From positions 1,674,001-1,738,000 of the forward strand of contig OZ250175.1 in assembly GCA_965238155.1 (NCBI GenBank): a DNA stretch of 64,000 bases, written 5' to 3'. Shown one piece after another: positions 35,248-44,870 of this stretch. The notes under the pieces were generated by a model. That model was not told where the DNA came from. It worked only from the letters and a program-made list of their open reading frames with translations, and ran no database searches. Made by a program: the position numbers and the translations under genes. Positions within the stretch are counted from its first letter, which is position 1; every line of letters begins with the position of its first letter. This DNA is from BJGV01 sp964196335. GTDB taxonomy: Bacteria; Pseudomonadota; Gammaproteobacteria; Burkholderiales; Nitrosomonadaceae.

Positions 35248-35346
35248 GATTAATCTACTGATTGCCTAATTCTTCAAAGTATGAGATTTTATCATGCAAG
35301 TAGAACCCATCATCCAAATTGATGACGAAAAAACAATGGAGGAACT

Positions 35347-35613
35347 ATGTTGAACCAAAAACTGTTGGATGAAATTAGCTCAAAAGTCAACGATCTGGTA
35401 GCACAAAGCCCCGTAAAGGATGTAGAGAAAAATCTACGGGTTTTGTTAGCCAGAGTGTTTACTAGGCTAGATTTGGTTACACGGGATGAGTTTAACGTAC
35501 AGCAAGAGATGCTAATGCGTACACGTGAAAAATTAACTGAACTGGAAGCAAGAGTTACTAAACTGGAAGACAAACCGAAAGTGAACAAAACCAGTAAGCC
35601 TAAAAAAACTTAA
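35347..35613 (+). CDS. ubiK: Ubiquinone biosynthesis accessory factor UbiK
   Basis: 88-residue helical protein of the UbiK/BMFP (YqiC) family, which helps the cytosolic Ubi-enzyme complex. MLNQKLLDEISSKVNDLV at the N terminus is an amphipathic helix. The conserved RVFTRLDLVTRDEFNVQQEM and a coiled coil (LTELEARVTKLE) follow, and the tail is basic. A GGAGGA ribosome-binding site precedes the ATG. It is divergent from amgK. UbiH, its likely partner in the pathway, is 4 kb away on the other strand. Confidence 0.9.
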   Translation: MLNQKLLDEISSKVNDLVAQSPVKDVEKNLRVLLARVFTRLDLVTRDEFNVQQEMLMRTREKLTELEARVTKLEDKPKVNKTSKPKKT

Positions 35614-36000
35614 GCTTTACAGCAAGTAGCAGGCGCGGTCTAGTTTGACTTGTTGTCAGGTCTGGACTGACCTGATTAAATTATTTGAAACAGAAAAAGA
35701 AGAAAATGAACACAACTTGAATCCAGTTAATCGTCATAATCTGTTGTCAGATTACTTGAGCCCATCAGTATTCTCTACTCCTTTCCTGAAAAATAACTTG
35801 AGTAAGTCAAATAAATCCTACCGAAAAGACTTGTAGCACACCTGCGCTTAAATTGCAGAAATGAAGCAGAACGAAAATTAAAAAAACTATTATATCTGTA
35901 TAAATATACTAACCTAAACAATTACTCATTCCCACAATAAGTTGCCACGTCAGCTTGACGAGGCATGATAAAATCATTTTTTCCAAAATGCAGCCCAAAC
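35614..36000. other. Gene-free spacer before metH
   Basis: A 63-codon open frame at 35645-35836 has no start context or family pattern and is not called. No riboswitch, tRNA or terminator was recognised. Confidence 0.5.
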
Positions 36001-37686
36001 ATGAATAATCAACAACGTACCGAACTATTAAATAATCTACTTACTAAGAGAGTTTTATTACTTGACGGTGCCATGGGCACCATGATCCAGAGCTATAAAC
36101 TCAACGAGGCAGATTATCGTGGTACACGTTTTAAAGATTTTCCTCATGATCTCAAGGGAAACAATGACCTTCTAACGCTTACCCAGCCACAAATCATCAA
36201 TGCAATTCATACCAGCTATTTAGAAGCTGGTGCTGACATTATTGAGACTAATACTTTCAATTCTAATTCTGCTTCAATGGCGGATTACCATATGCAGGAT
36301 CTGGTGTATGAATTAAATTTCTCAGGTGCAAAACTGGCACATGAAGCAGCACAAGCAATGGAAGCAAAAATTCCGAATAAGCCACGTTTTGTTGCTGGTA
36401 TATTAGGTCCAACGACTAAGACTACTTCTATTTCACCGGATGTAAATGACCCCGGATTTCGCAACATTACTTTTGATAAATTAGTGACTGATTATTCAGA
36501 ATCTATTCGAGGTCTGGTAGATGGTGGTATAAATATTTTATTGGTAGAGACTATATTTGATACGCTAAATGCAAAGGCTGCTCTGTTCGCGATAGACCAG
36601 TACTTTGAAACTTCTAATATCCGTCTTCCCGTCATGATTTCGGCGACCATAACAGATGCTTCCGGTCGGACACTGTCCGGGCAAACACCGGAAGCATTTT
36701 GGAATTCAGTAAGCCATGTTCAGCCTTTATCAGTGGGACTTAACTGTGCACTTGGAGCCGAATTAATGAGGCCGTATATAGAAGAACTTTCTAAAGTTGC
36801 CGGAGTATATATCAGCGCACATCCTAACGCTGGCTTACCAAATCCACTTGCAGAAACAGGTTATGATGAATCACCCGAATACACTGCAAAACTAATCAAG
36901 GACTTTGCACAATCTGGTTTCGTCAATATTGTAGGTGGTTGCTGTGGTACTACACCTGCACATATTAAGGCTATTTCAGAAGCAGTAAGGGAAACAACGC
37001 CGCGAGCTATCCCCGATATCCCAAGAGAACTACGACTTTCTGGTCTGGAGCCACTTAGCATTAACGACAACTCATTATTTGTAAATGTAGGTGAACGAAC
37101 GAACGTCACAGGTTCAAAAGCCTTTTCCCGTTTGATATTAAATGATGATTATACGGAAGCACTAACTGTTGCCCGTAATCAGGTAGAAAATGGTGCGCAA
37201 ATTATTGATATCAATATGGATGAAGCCATGCTTGACTCAGAAAAAGCTATGGTGACATTCCTTAATCTGATCGCAGCTGAGCCAGATATCAGCCGTGTGC
37301 CAATAATGATTGATTCAAGTAAATGGTCTGTTATTGAGGCTGGTTTAAAGAGAATACAAGGAAAGGCTGTAATCAACTCTATTAGTATGAAGGAAGGCGA
37401 AGAAGAGTTTATTAAACACGCCAGACTTGCCCGTCGCTATGGTGCAGCAGTGATTGTAATGGCCTTTGACGAATCAGGCCAAGCAGATTCACAGGAACGA
37501 AAAATAGAAATATGTTCTCGATGCTACAAAATTTTGGTTGATCAGATACATTTCCCCCGGAAGATATTATCTTTGATCCGAACATTTTCGCGGTTGCTAC
37601 AGGTATTGAGGAGCACAACAATTATGGCGTCGATTTCATCGAGGCTACACGAATCATTAAACAAACTCTGCCTTATGCCAAGGTAA
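36001..37686 (+). CDS. metH: Methionine synthase MetH, N-terminal part (frameshifted)
   Basis: Cobalamin-dependent methionine synthase, which transfers a methyl group from methyltetrahydrofolate to homocysteine. This part holds the homocysteine domain (LLDGAMGTMIQSYKL; zinc Cys in VGLNCALGAELM and VGGCCGTTPAHIK) and most of the folate (pterin-binding) domain (FVNVGERTNVTGSKAF, INMDEAMLDSE). ATG at 36001 gives the family start; the frame is open to 35965. From about base 37554 the frame is wrong: the last 40 or so residues are not MetH. The correct sequence PEDIIFDPNIFAVATGIEEH continues in the -1 frame. Confidence 0.92.
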   Translation: MNNQQRTELLNNLLTKRVLLLDGAMGTMIQSYKLNEADYRGTRFKDFPHDLKGNNDLLTLTQPQIINAIHTSYLEAGADIIETNTFNSNSASMADYHMQDLVYELNFSGAKLAHEAAQAMEAKIPNKPRFVAGILGPTTKTTSISPDVNDPGFRNITFDKLVTDYSESIRGLVDGGINILLVETIFDTLNAKAALFAIDQYFETSNIRLPVMISATITDASGRTLSGQTPEAFWNSVSHVQPLSVGLNCALGAELMRPYIEELSKVAGVYISAHPNAGLPNPLAETGYDESPEYTAKLIKDFAQSGFVNIVGGCCGTTPAHIKAISEAVRETTPRAIPDIPRELRLSGLEPLSINDNSLFVNVGERTNVTGSKAFSRLILNDDYTEALTVARNQVENGAQIIDINMDEAMLDSEKAMVTFLNLIAAEPDISRVPIMIDSSKWSVIEAGLKRIQGKAVINSISMKEGEEEFIKHARLARRYGAAVIVMAFDESGQADSQERKIEICSRCYKILVDQIHFPRKILSLIRTFSRLLQVLRSTTIMASISSRLHESLNKLCLMPR

Positions 37687-37694
37687 GCGGAGGA

Positions 37695-39713
37695 GTGTCC
37701 AATGTTTCATTCTCATTTCGTGGTCAAGAAGCAATGCGTGAAGCAATTCATACGGCTTTTTTATATCATGCTGTCCGTTCAGGAATGACAATGGGGATTG
37801 TTAATGCAGGACAGTTGGGTGTTTATTCTGACATACCAAGTGACCTGTTAGAACATGTTGAGGATGTGTTGCTTAACAGACGTCCGGACGCCACTGAGAG
37901 GCTGGTTGATTTTGCTGAAAATTTTAAGGGAAAAAGTAAGGAAAATATTGAGGATCTAAGTTGGCGCAATGAGCCGGTCCAGCAGCGACTTACACATGCC
38001 CTGGTAAAAGGTATTAATACCTATATTATAGAAGATACTGAAGCAGCAAGGCTTGAAATAAACGAACAAGGTGGACGCCCGATTCAGGTTATTGAAGGAC
38101 CACTAATGAACGGAATGAATATGGTTGGTGATTTGTTTGGATCTGGAAAAATGTTTCTGCCACAAGTAGTAAAATCTGCACGTGTAATGAAACAAGCTGT
38201 AGCACATCTTTTGCCATTTATTGAGGAAGAAAAGAAAAAATCTGGTGACTCAGGGGCAAAGGGCAAGATCGTTATTGCTACGGTTAAAGGTGACGTACAT
38301 GATATAGGCAAAAATATTGTTACAGTAGTACTCCAATGCAATAACTACGAGGTAGTGAACATGGGTGTCATGGTTCCTTGTGCGCAAATCCTGGAAACTG
38401 CACGACGTGAACAAGCTGATATGATCGGCCTGTCAGGGCTGATTACCCCTTCGCTGGAAGAAATGGCATATGTATCTAAAGAGATGCAGCGAGAGGGGTT
38501 TACGATTCCTTTATTGATTGGCGGAGCAACTACTTCTCGTGTACATACAGCAGTAAAAATAGAACCTCATTATGACGGAGTAACTGTATGGGTACCAGAT
38601 GCCAGCAGAGCTGTAGGTGTATGCAGTAAATTACTCTCACAGGATTTAAAGGAAAAATATATTCATGACATCAAGGCTGAGTATGAGAAAGTCAGAACTC
38701 AGCATAAAAATAAAAAAGGTCAGGCTCCAATGTTGGCAATACAGGAAGCCCGGGGAAATTCATTTAAAACTGACTGGGAAAATTACTCCCCCTCTGAGCC
38801 GGGTTTCATCGGAGTGCGCTCTTTAAAGAATTATCCACTTGAAAAAATCATACCCTATATTGACTGGACCCCATTTTTTCAGGCTTGGGAATTATCCGGA
38901 CGTTACCCTGCTATTTTACAAGACAGTGTAGTAGGTGAAACTGCCAGCAATTTATTTCATGATGCACAAATAATGCTAAAGAAAATTGTCGAACAGAAAT
39001 GGTTATCTGCCAATGCTGTATATGGCCTGTTTCCTGCCAACTCTGTAAATAGCGATGATATTGAAATATATACGGATAAAACAAAGACCAAAATTGCAAT
39101 GAAATATCATACGCTTCGACAACAGACTAAAAAGCCATCAGGACGACCTAATTTAGCTCTTGCAGATTTTATTGCTCCAAAGGAAACTGGTGTTAATGAT
39201 TATATTGGAACATTTGCCGTATCTGCAGGATTTGGTATTGATGCAAGAGTAAAAAATTATGAAGATGCACATGATGACTATAATGGCATCATACTAAAAG
39301 CACTTGCTGATCGCTTAGCTGAAGCTTTTGCTGAACATATGCATTCACGGATACGGCGTGAATTTTGGGGCTATGCCAAGGATGAAACTCTAAATAATGA
39401 TGAGCTGATTTCTGAAAAATACCGTGGCATTCGTCCTGCACCCGGATACCCGGCTTGTCCTGATCATACAGAGAAAGGCCCATTATTTGAATTATTGAAG
39501 GCCCCGGAAAATGCCGGTATTATCGTGACAGAATCCTATGCTATGGTTCCTACAGCAGCAGTATCAGGATTTTATTTTTCACACCCGAAGGCCAGCTTTT
39601 TTGCTGTCGGTAAAGTAGGTAAAGATCAAGTCGAAGACTATGCAAAACGAAAAGGCTGGACACTGGAACAAGCAGACAAATGGCTTGCTCCAATCTTATC
39701 CTATGAACGATAG
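37695..39713 (+). CDS. metH: Methionine synthase MetH, C-terminal part
   Basis: Continues MetH in the other frame: end of the folate domain (SNVSFSFRGQEAMREAIHTA), the cap domain, the cobalamin domain with the cobalt-ligand His in KGDVHDIGKNIV, and the SAM-dependent reactivation domain (RIRREFWGYAKDE, YRGIRPAPGYPACPDHTEKG). The MetH frame is in fact open back to about 37555, so the GTG at 37695 is only a formal start. GGAGGA precedes it too closely to be a good ribosome-binding site. If one base were restored in the C run at 37554-37558 the whole protein would be about 1237 residues, normal for MetH. Confidence 0.92.
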   Translation: MSNVSFSFRGQEAMREAIHTAFLYHAVRSGMTMGIVNAGQLGVYSDIPSDLLEHVEDVLLNRRPDATERLVDFAENFKGKSKENIEDLSWRNEPVQQRLTHALVKGINTYIIEDTEAARLEINEQGGRPIQVIEGPLMNGMNMVGDLFGSGKMFLPQVVKSARVMKQAVAHLLPFIEEEKKKSGDSGAKGKIVIATVKGDVHDIGKNIVTVVLQCNNYEVVNMGVMVPCAQILETARREQADMIGLSGLITPSLEEMAYVSKEMQREGFTIPLLIGGATTSRVHTAVKIEPHYDGVTVWVPDASRAVGVCSKLLSQDLKEKYIHDIKAEYEKVRTQHKNKKGQAPMLAIQEARGNSFKTDWENYSPSEPGFIGVRSLKNYPLEKIIPYIDWTPFFQAWELSGRYPAILQDSVVGETASNLFHDAQIMLKKIVEQKWLSANAVYGLFPANSVNSDDIEIYTDKTKTKIAMKYHTLRQQTKKPSGRPNLALADFIAPKETGVNDYIGTFAVSAGFGIDARVKNYEDAHDDYNGIILKALADRLAEAFAEHMHSRIRREFWGYAKDETLNNDELISEKYRGIRPAPGYPACPDHTEKGPLFELLKAPENAGIIVTESYAMVPTAAVSGFYFSHPKASFFAVGKVGKDQVEDYAKRKGWTLEQADKWLAPILSYER

Positions 39714-40041
39714 CTCTGGTAATTTGCTTATACCAATATTTTCTATTTACTTAAATTAAAAATAAATTTAATCTGGCTGCGACAGATTCTCCTAATAATT
39801 CTTCCTTATGGAGATTATTACAAGTATAATTTTTATGTAACCTTATCACTTCTATATTCGTATACTGTTGTTACAGTCCCTACTCTCTTCATATGTCAGT
39901 CAATGTATAGTCACGAATATTTTGTAACATAGTGCAACAATACCCCATACCTTTCTTTGGATACCAGCTTTGAGTAAAAACTAACCCTCACTAACAACCA
40001 CAATATGTAATGATTTATTATGCAAGAATGGAGTACTAAGT
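39714..40041. other. Gene-free spacer before the glutamate-synthase-like operon
   Basis: AT-rich, no open frame with family features. It must hold the promoter of the 40042-44748 operon; no clear -35/-10 pair was picked out. ATGGAGTACTAAGT directly before 40042 contains the ribosome-binding site GGAG. Confidence 0.5.
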
Positions 40042-41625
40042 ATGAGCGCTCGTCAACAATTTACAATAATTTCAATTGCAGTTTCTCTCTCGATAATTAT
40101 TTTATCTTTTTTCTGGACAAGCGCTTTATGGCTTCTCATGGTTATTCTGCCTTTAATTGGCCTCGGTATCCGTGACATGATTCAAAGTAAACACACGATT
40201 TTGCGACTTTATCCTGTAATTGGACACATTCGTTTTCTATTGGAATCAATAAGACCAGAGATCCAGCAGTATTTTATTGAAAATGACACCAGTGGCACAC
40301 CATTTAGCCGGGAATTCAGAGCACTGGTCTATCAACGTGCAAAAGGACAACGTGACACGCGACCATTTGGAACCCAATTTGATGTATACCGGAATGGCTA
40401 TGAATGGATTGATCATTCGCTGTCACCTAAGTCTGTAAACGATAAAGATCCAAGGGTCCGCTTTGGAAGCTCTGACAGTAATCAGCCATATGATGCATCG
40501 CCTTTAAATATCTCTGCGATGAGCTTTGGTGCATTAAGCCAGAACGCCATTATGGCTCTGAATAAGGGAGCAAAGACTGGTAACTTTGCACACAATACCG
40601 GAGAAGGGGGACTTAGTCCTTACCATTTAAAGCATGGTGGTGATCTGATATGGCAAATTGGAACCGGTTATTTTGGCTGTCGTAATTCTGAAGGTGGTTT
40701 TGATGAAGCATTGTTTACAGAAAAAGCCGGTTATGATGCTGTAAAAATGATTGAAATTAAGCTATCCCAGGGTGCAAAACCAGGACATGGCGGTATATTA
40801 CCGGCAGCTAAATTAACACAGGAAATTGCTGACATACGCCATGTGCCAATGGGACATGATGTTGTATCTCCACCTGCTCATTCAGCATTCTCATCCCCTG
40901 TTGGTTTACTTGAGTTCATCGCCAAATTACGTGTCTGCTCCGGAGGAAAGCCGGTTGGCTTTAAACTTTGTATCGGGAAAAAGAGTGAATTTCTGGCTAT
41001 TTGTAAAGCTATGCTTGTTACGGGTATTACACCTGACTTTATTACCGTTGATGGGGCAGAAGGTGGTACCGGTGCTGCACCTATTGAAATGACAAATTCC
41101 ATTGGAACTCCGTTACGTGACGGGCTTAATTTTGTCAACAATGCCCTGATTGGAATTGGTCTGCGCGATAAAATTCGTATTATTGCCGCAGGCAGAGTAG
41201 CTTCAGCTTTCCACATGTTACGACTCATGGCATTAGGTGCGGATACTATAAATTCTGCACGTGCAATGATGTTCGCTCTGGGATGTGTTCAATCAAGAAA
41301 ATGCAATGAAGGTACCTGTCCGACAGGCGTAGCCACACAAGATCCGGATCGCTACAAGGCACTGGATATTGAGGACAAGTCCAAAAGAGTAGCAACCTAT
41401 CATGCATCAATGATAGAAAATGTGATGGATTTAGTTGCAGCAACAGGGCTAAATAGTCTGAATGAAATTAAGCCGGAGCATATTAATCATCGCACGAAAG
41501 GCACCGATACCAGGAACTACGCTGAGCTTTATCCTGGCATCATTGATAAATGTCTGCTTACCGATATCACTATACCTGAGATTTGGCAAAAACATTGGCA
41601 GCAAGCAGATTCGGATCACTGGTAG
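40042..41625 (+). CDS. Membrane-anchored FMN-binding glutamate-synthase-family protein
   Basis: The 527-residue protein has two N-terminal membrane helices (about 7-28 and 31-47) followed by the FMN/[3Fe-4S] barrel of GltB. Conserved segments: NISAMSFGALSQNAI, HNTGEGGLSPYH, KPGHGGILPAAK, TVDGAEGGTGAAP and the cluster motif CVQSRKCNEGTCPTG. It has no glutaminase domain and no partner GltD, so it is not a normal glutamate synthase; relatives are annotated as FMN-binding glutamate synthase family without proven role. It starts an operon with a TPP enzyme (49 bases on) and an aldehyde dehydrogenase. Confidence 0.88.
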   Translation: MSARQQFTIISIAVSLSIIILSFFWTSALWLLMVILPLIGLGIRDMIQSKHTILRLYPVIGHIRFLLESIRPEIQQYFIENDTSGTPFSREFRALVYQRAKGQRDTRPFGTQFDVYRNGYEWIDHSLSPKSVNDKDPRVRFGSSDSNQPYDASPLNISAMSFGALSQNAIMALNKGAKTGNFAHNTGEGGLSPYHLKHGGDLIWQIGTGYFGCRNSEGGFDEALFTEKAGYDAVKMIEIKLSQGAKPGHGGILPAAKLTQEIADIRHVPMGHDVVSPPAHSAFSSPVGLLEFIAKLRVCSGGKPVGFKLCIGKKSEFLAICKAMLVTGITPDFITVDGAEGGTGAAPIEMTNSIGTPLRDGLNFVNNALIGIGLRDKIRIIAAGRVASAFHMLRLMALGADTINSARAMMFALGCVQSRKCNEGTCPTGVATQDPDRYKALDIEDKSKRVATYHASMIENVMDLVAATGLNSLNEIKPEHINHRTKGTDTRNYAELYPGIIDKCLLTDITIPEIWQKHWQQADSDHW

Positions 41626-41674
41626 TTGACTATATAAATGTGTAATAACGGCAACTCCATAAAGGAAATTCATA

Positions 41675-43336
41675 ATGTCAAAAATAAGAATGAATGCTTC
41701 AGATCTTTTTGTTAAGGCACTTGAAAGTGAGGGAGTAGAGACAATTTATGGGATCCCCGGAGAGGAAAATCTTGATTTCCTGGAGGCTATGCGTAAATCA
41801 AGTATCAAACTGATTCTTACACGTCATGAACAAGGCGCAGCCTTTATGGCGGCAACCTATGGCAGGTTAACAGGCAGAACCGGTGTTTGTATTTCTACTC
41901 TTGGCCCTGGTGCTACAAATTTTGTAACACCGGCTGCTTATGCTCAGCTTGGTGGTTTCCCACTCATGATGATTACCGGTCAGAAACCTATCAAACATAG
42001 TAAGCAGGGCCAGTTCCAGATCATTGATGTGGTCAGTATAATGAAGCCTCTTACTAAATATTCAAAACAAATTGCAAGTGTAAACATGATACCCGGCACA
42101 GTTCGCGAAGCATTCCGTCAGGCAGAGGAAGAGCGGCCCGGTGCAGTCCATCTGGAGTTACCGGAAGATATTGCGTGTGAGCCTGCAGATATAAAGACTC
42201 ATTTCATTTTCAGAAAAAGTCACGTTCATATTCCAACAGCCGATGATTGCATCATTAAAGAAGCCGCAGAGATGATCAAAACAGCTAAATACCCATTATT
42301 ACTTATTGCGGCCGGAGCAAATCGTAAAAAAGTACGCAGTGCCCTTTGTGGTTTTGTAAAAAGAACAGGCATTTATTTCTTTAACACACAGATGGGTAAG
42401 GGTTGTGTAGACGAAAATTTACCTGAATTTATAGGAACTGCTGCCCTTTCGGAGAATGATTATATCCACTGCGCTATTGATCGGTCTGATTTAATTATAA
42501 ATGTGGGTCACGATGTGGTTGAGAAGCCTCCCTTCTTTATGGAACATGGTGGAAAAAAAGTGATTCACATTAATTTTAGCTCCGCCATTGTAGATAATGT
42601 CTATTTCCCGCAATTGGAGGTTGTAGGTGATATTGCATCTTCAATAGAACGTTTGACTCGTGAATTAGGTCATTTGGGGCGTGACTATTCTTATTTTGCC
42701 CGTGTGAAAGAAGAACTATATGCCCGTATGAATAAACGCTCGCAATATGATAGTTTTCCGATGAAACCACAACGTTTTGTAGCAGATGTACGTAAAGGCA
42801 TGCCCTCCGACGGAATTATTGCGTTAGATAATGGTGTATATAAGGTGTGGTTTGCACGTAATTATCTCGCTGCTGAGCCAAATACCGTATTACTGGATAA
42901 TGCTCTTGCTACTATGGGAGGCGGCCTGCCTTCAGCGATGGAAGCTGCACGTTTATATCCTGAACGCAGAGTAATGGCTATTTGCGGAGATGGTGGCTTT
43001 ATGATGAACAGCCAGGAACTGGAAACTGCTGTTCGTATCAAACTTAACATGATTGTATTGATTTTGAATGACAACTCATACGGAATGATTCGTTGGAAAC
43101 AATATGCTATGGGCTATAAAGATTTTGGGTTACAGTTCAAAAATCCGGATTTTGTTATGTATGCAAATTCCTACGGTGCAAAAGGTCACCGTGTTGCAAG
43201 CACTGAAAGCTTTGTATCACTTATTAATCAATGTTTTAAGGAAGGTGGTGTGCATCTGATTGATTTACCCGTTGATTACTCAGAAAATACTAAAGTTCTT
43301 ATTGATGAGTTAAAAGAAAAGATTTGTGTAATATGA
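41675..43336 (+). CDS. Acetolactate-synthase-like thiamine diphosphate enzyme
   Basis: 553-residue TPP enzyme with the three usual domains: N-terminal (GVETIYGIPGEENLDFLEA; catalytic Glu in TRHEQGAAFMAATYGRLTGR), central, and C-terminal TPP/Mg motif GDGGFMMNSQELE ending LILNDNSYG. AAAGGAA precedes the ATG. No small regulatory subunit (ilvH) follows, so a biosynthetic IlvI role is less likely than a catabolic acetolactate synthase (AlsS) or another 2-oxo-acid decarboxylating/ligating reaction. It sits between a GltB-like protein and an aldehyde dehydrogenase; its stop overlaps the latter's start. Confidence 0.88.
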   Translation: MSKIRMNASDLFVKALESEGVETIYGIPGEENLDFLEAMRKSSIKLILTRHEQGAAFMAATYGRLTGRTGVCISTLGPGATNFVTPAAYAQLGGFPLMMITGQKPIKHSKQGQFQIIDVVSIMKPLTKYSKQIASVNMIPGTVREAFRQAEEERPGAVHLELPEDIACEPADIKTHFIFRKSHVHIPTADDCIIKEAAEMIKTAKYPLLLIAAGANRKKVRSALCGFVKRTGIYFFNTQMGKGCVDENLPEFIGTAALSENDYIHCAIDRSDLIINVGHDVVEKPPFFMEHGGKKVIHINFSSAIVDNVYFPQLEVVGDIASSIERLTRELGHLGRDYSYFARVKEELYARMNKRSQYDSFPMKPQRFVADVRKGMPSDGIIALDNGVYKVWFARNYLAAEPNTVLLDNALATMGGGLPSAMEAARLYPERRVMAICGDGGFMMNSQELETAVRIKLNMIVLILNDNSYGMIRWKQYAMGYKDFGLQFKNPDFVMYANSYGAKGHRVASTESFVSLINQCFKEGGVHLIDLPVDYSENTKVLIDELKEKICVI

Positions 43337-44748
43337 AAAAGATGGAAAAGAAAAAGAGTGCCTTGTCATTGAATGTAAATTCACCGTTCGATGGTTCTCT
43401 GATTAAAACAATCCGGATGCAAACAACTGAAGATGCAAGAACAATATTGGAAAAGGCAGCTCTGCTATTTAAAAAGCGTGATGAGTGGAAAGAGCACTAT
43501 GAACGAATAGCTATTTTGAATAAACTGGCTGTATTAGTGAAAGAAGAAGCAGAAGATTTTGCCTTATTAATTGCAAAAGAGGGAGGGAAACCACTGAGAG
43601 ACGCACGTGTAGAAGTTACCCGGGCGATTGACGGTATTCATCTGGCAGCAAAAGATATTCTGCATGTTATGTGTGGCAAAGAAATACCAATGGGGCATAC
43701 AGCTGCATCTGTCCGTAGAAAAGCTTATTCCACCTATGAACCGATCGGAGTTGTAGTAGCAATAAGTGCTTTTAATCATCCACTAAACCTGATTATTCAC
43801 CAAATAATTCCTGCAATTGCAGTAGGTTGTCCTGTCATAGTAAAACCCGCATCAACTACACCACTAAACTGTATTCGTTTAGTCGAATTAGTACATGAAG
43901 CCGGACTACAAAAAGATTGGTGTCAAATTTGTGTATGTGATAACAGCGTGGCTGAAGTACTGGTTACAAGTGAAAAAATTAATTTTTTTTCTTTTATTGG
44001 CTCAGCAAAGATAGGCTGGCAATTAAAGAGTAAACTGGCTCCCGGTGTGCGCTGTGCTTTAGAACACGGTGGTGCTGCACCCGTGATCGTAGATAAAACA
44101 GCTGACTTAAATAAAACGATTCCATCACTACTTAAGGGCGGGTTCTATCATGCCGGACAAGTATGTGTTTCTGTACAACGCGTATTTGTTCATTCATCTA
44201 TTATAGATGATGTAGCAAAACGCCTTTCAGATGGCGCATCCAAATTGAAGGTGGGCAATGCAACTGAAGAAAGTACTGAGGTTGGACCATTAATTTTACC
44301 TCGTGAGGCAGATCGGGTAGATGATTGGGTACAGGAGGCAGTAGATAAAGGTGCAAAATTATTAACCGGTGGTAAAAAGCTTGGTAAAACAACTTATGCT
44401 CCAACAATTATCCTAAATCCGCCTATGGAAACAAAAGTATCTACTATGGAAATATTTGGGCCGGTTATGTGCTTATACCCTTATACAGATCGCCTAAAAG
44501 CTATAGAAAGTGCTAATAGCCTGAATGTGGCTTTCCAGGCAGCTGTCTATACCAGTGATTTAAATGTAGCTAATGATTGTATAAAACGACTTGATGCAAC
44601 GGCCGTTATGGTAAATGACCACACAGCCTTTCGGGTTGATTGGATGCCATTTGCTGGACGCCGATCATCTGGCTACGGTATTGGTGGCATTAGCTATACC
44701 ATGCGTGACATGGTTCAGCTTAAAATGGCCATCATTAACGAAGGTTGA
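43333..44748 (+). CDS. Aldehyde dehydrogenase family protein
   Basis: NAD(P)-dependent aldehyde dehydrogenase fold, 471 residues. ATG at 43333 overlaps the preceding TGA as ATGA, so translation is coupled. The catalytic Cys is in GGFYHAGQVCVSVQRVFV. The general-base Glu is in CALEHGGAAPVIV, where most families read LELGG; the coenzyme segment IVKPASTTPLNCIRLVELVHE and the end PFAGRRSSGYGIGG are present. The substrate is unknown; linkage with a TPP enzyme suggests it oxidises an aldehyde or a semialdehyde made from a 2-oxo acid. Last gene of the operon. Confidence 0.88.
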   Translation: MKKMEKKKSALSLNVNSPFDGSLIKTIRMQTTEDARTILEKAALLFKKRDEWKEHYERIAILNKLAVLVKEEAEDFALLIAKEGGKPLRDARVEVTRAIDGIHLAAKDILHVMCGKEIPMGHTAASVRRKAYSTYEPIGVVVAISAFNHPLNLIIHQIIPAIAVGCPVIVKPASTTPLNCIRLVELVHEAGLQKDWCQICVCDNSVAEVLVTSEKINFFSFIGSAKIGWQLKSKLAPGVRCALEHGGAAPVIVDKTADLNKTIPSLLKGGFYHAGQVCVSVQRVFVHSSIIDDVAKRLSDGASKLKVGNATEESTEVGPLILPREADRVDDWVQEAVDKGAKLLTGGKKLGKTTYAPTIILNPPMETKVSTMEIFGPVMCLYPYTDRLKAIESANSLNVAFQAAVYTSDLNVANDCIKRLDATAVMVNDHTAFRVDWMPFAGRRSSGYGIGGISYTMRDMVQLKMAIINEG

Positions 44749-44870
44749 TTATGAATCATTAAGACCGGTAAAGACAATACTGATTCTTTTATTTAGAAAA
44801 TTACAGCTTTCAGCAACAAAGTATTAGTATTAGCGTACTCTCAGCTTATCTTGTAATTCTCTTACCATTC

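Noticed and set aside
35645..35836. 63-codon open frame between ubiK and metH
   Set aside because: No ribosome-binding site, no hydrophobic or structured pattern, no recognised family.
37551..37560. Programmed -1 frameshift in metH
   Set aside because: No canonical slippery heptamer with a following stem-loop was seen, and programmed shifting is not known for MetH; mutation or miscall is simpler.
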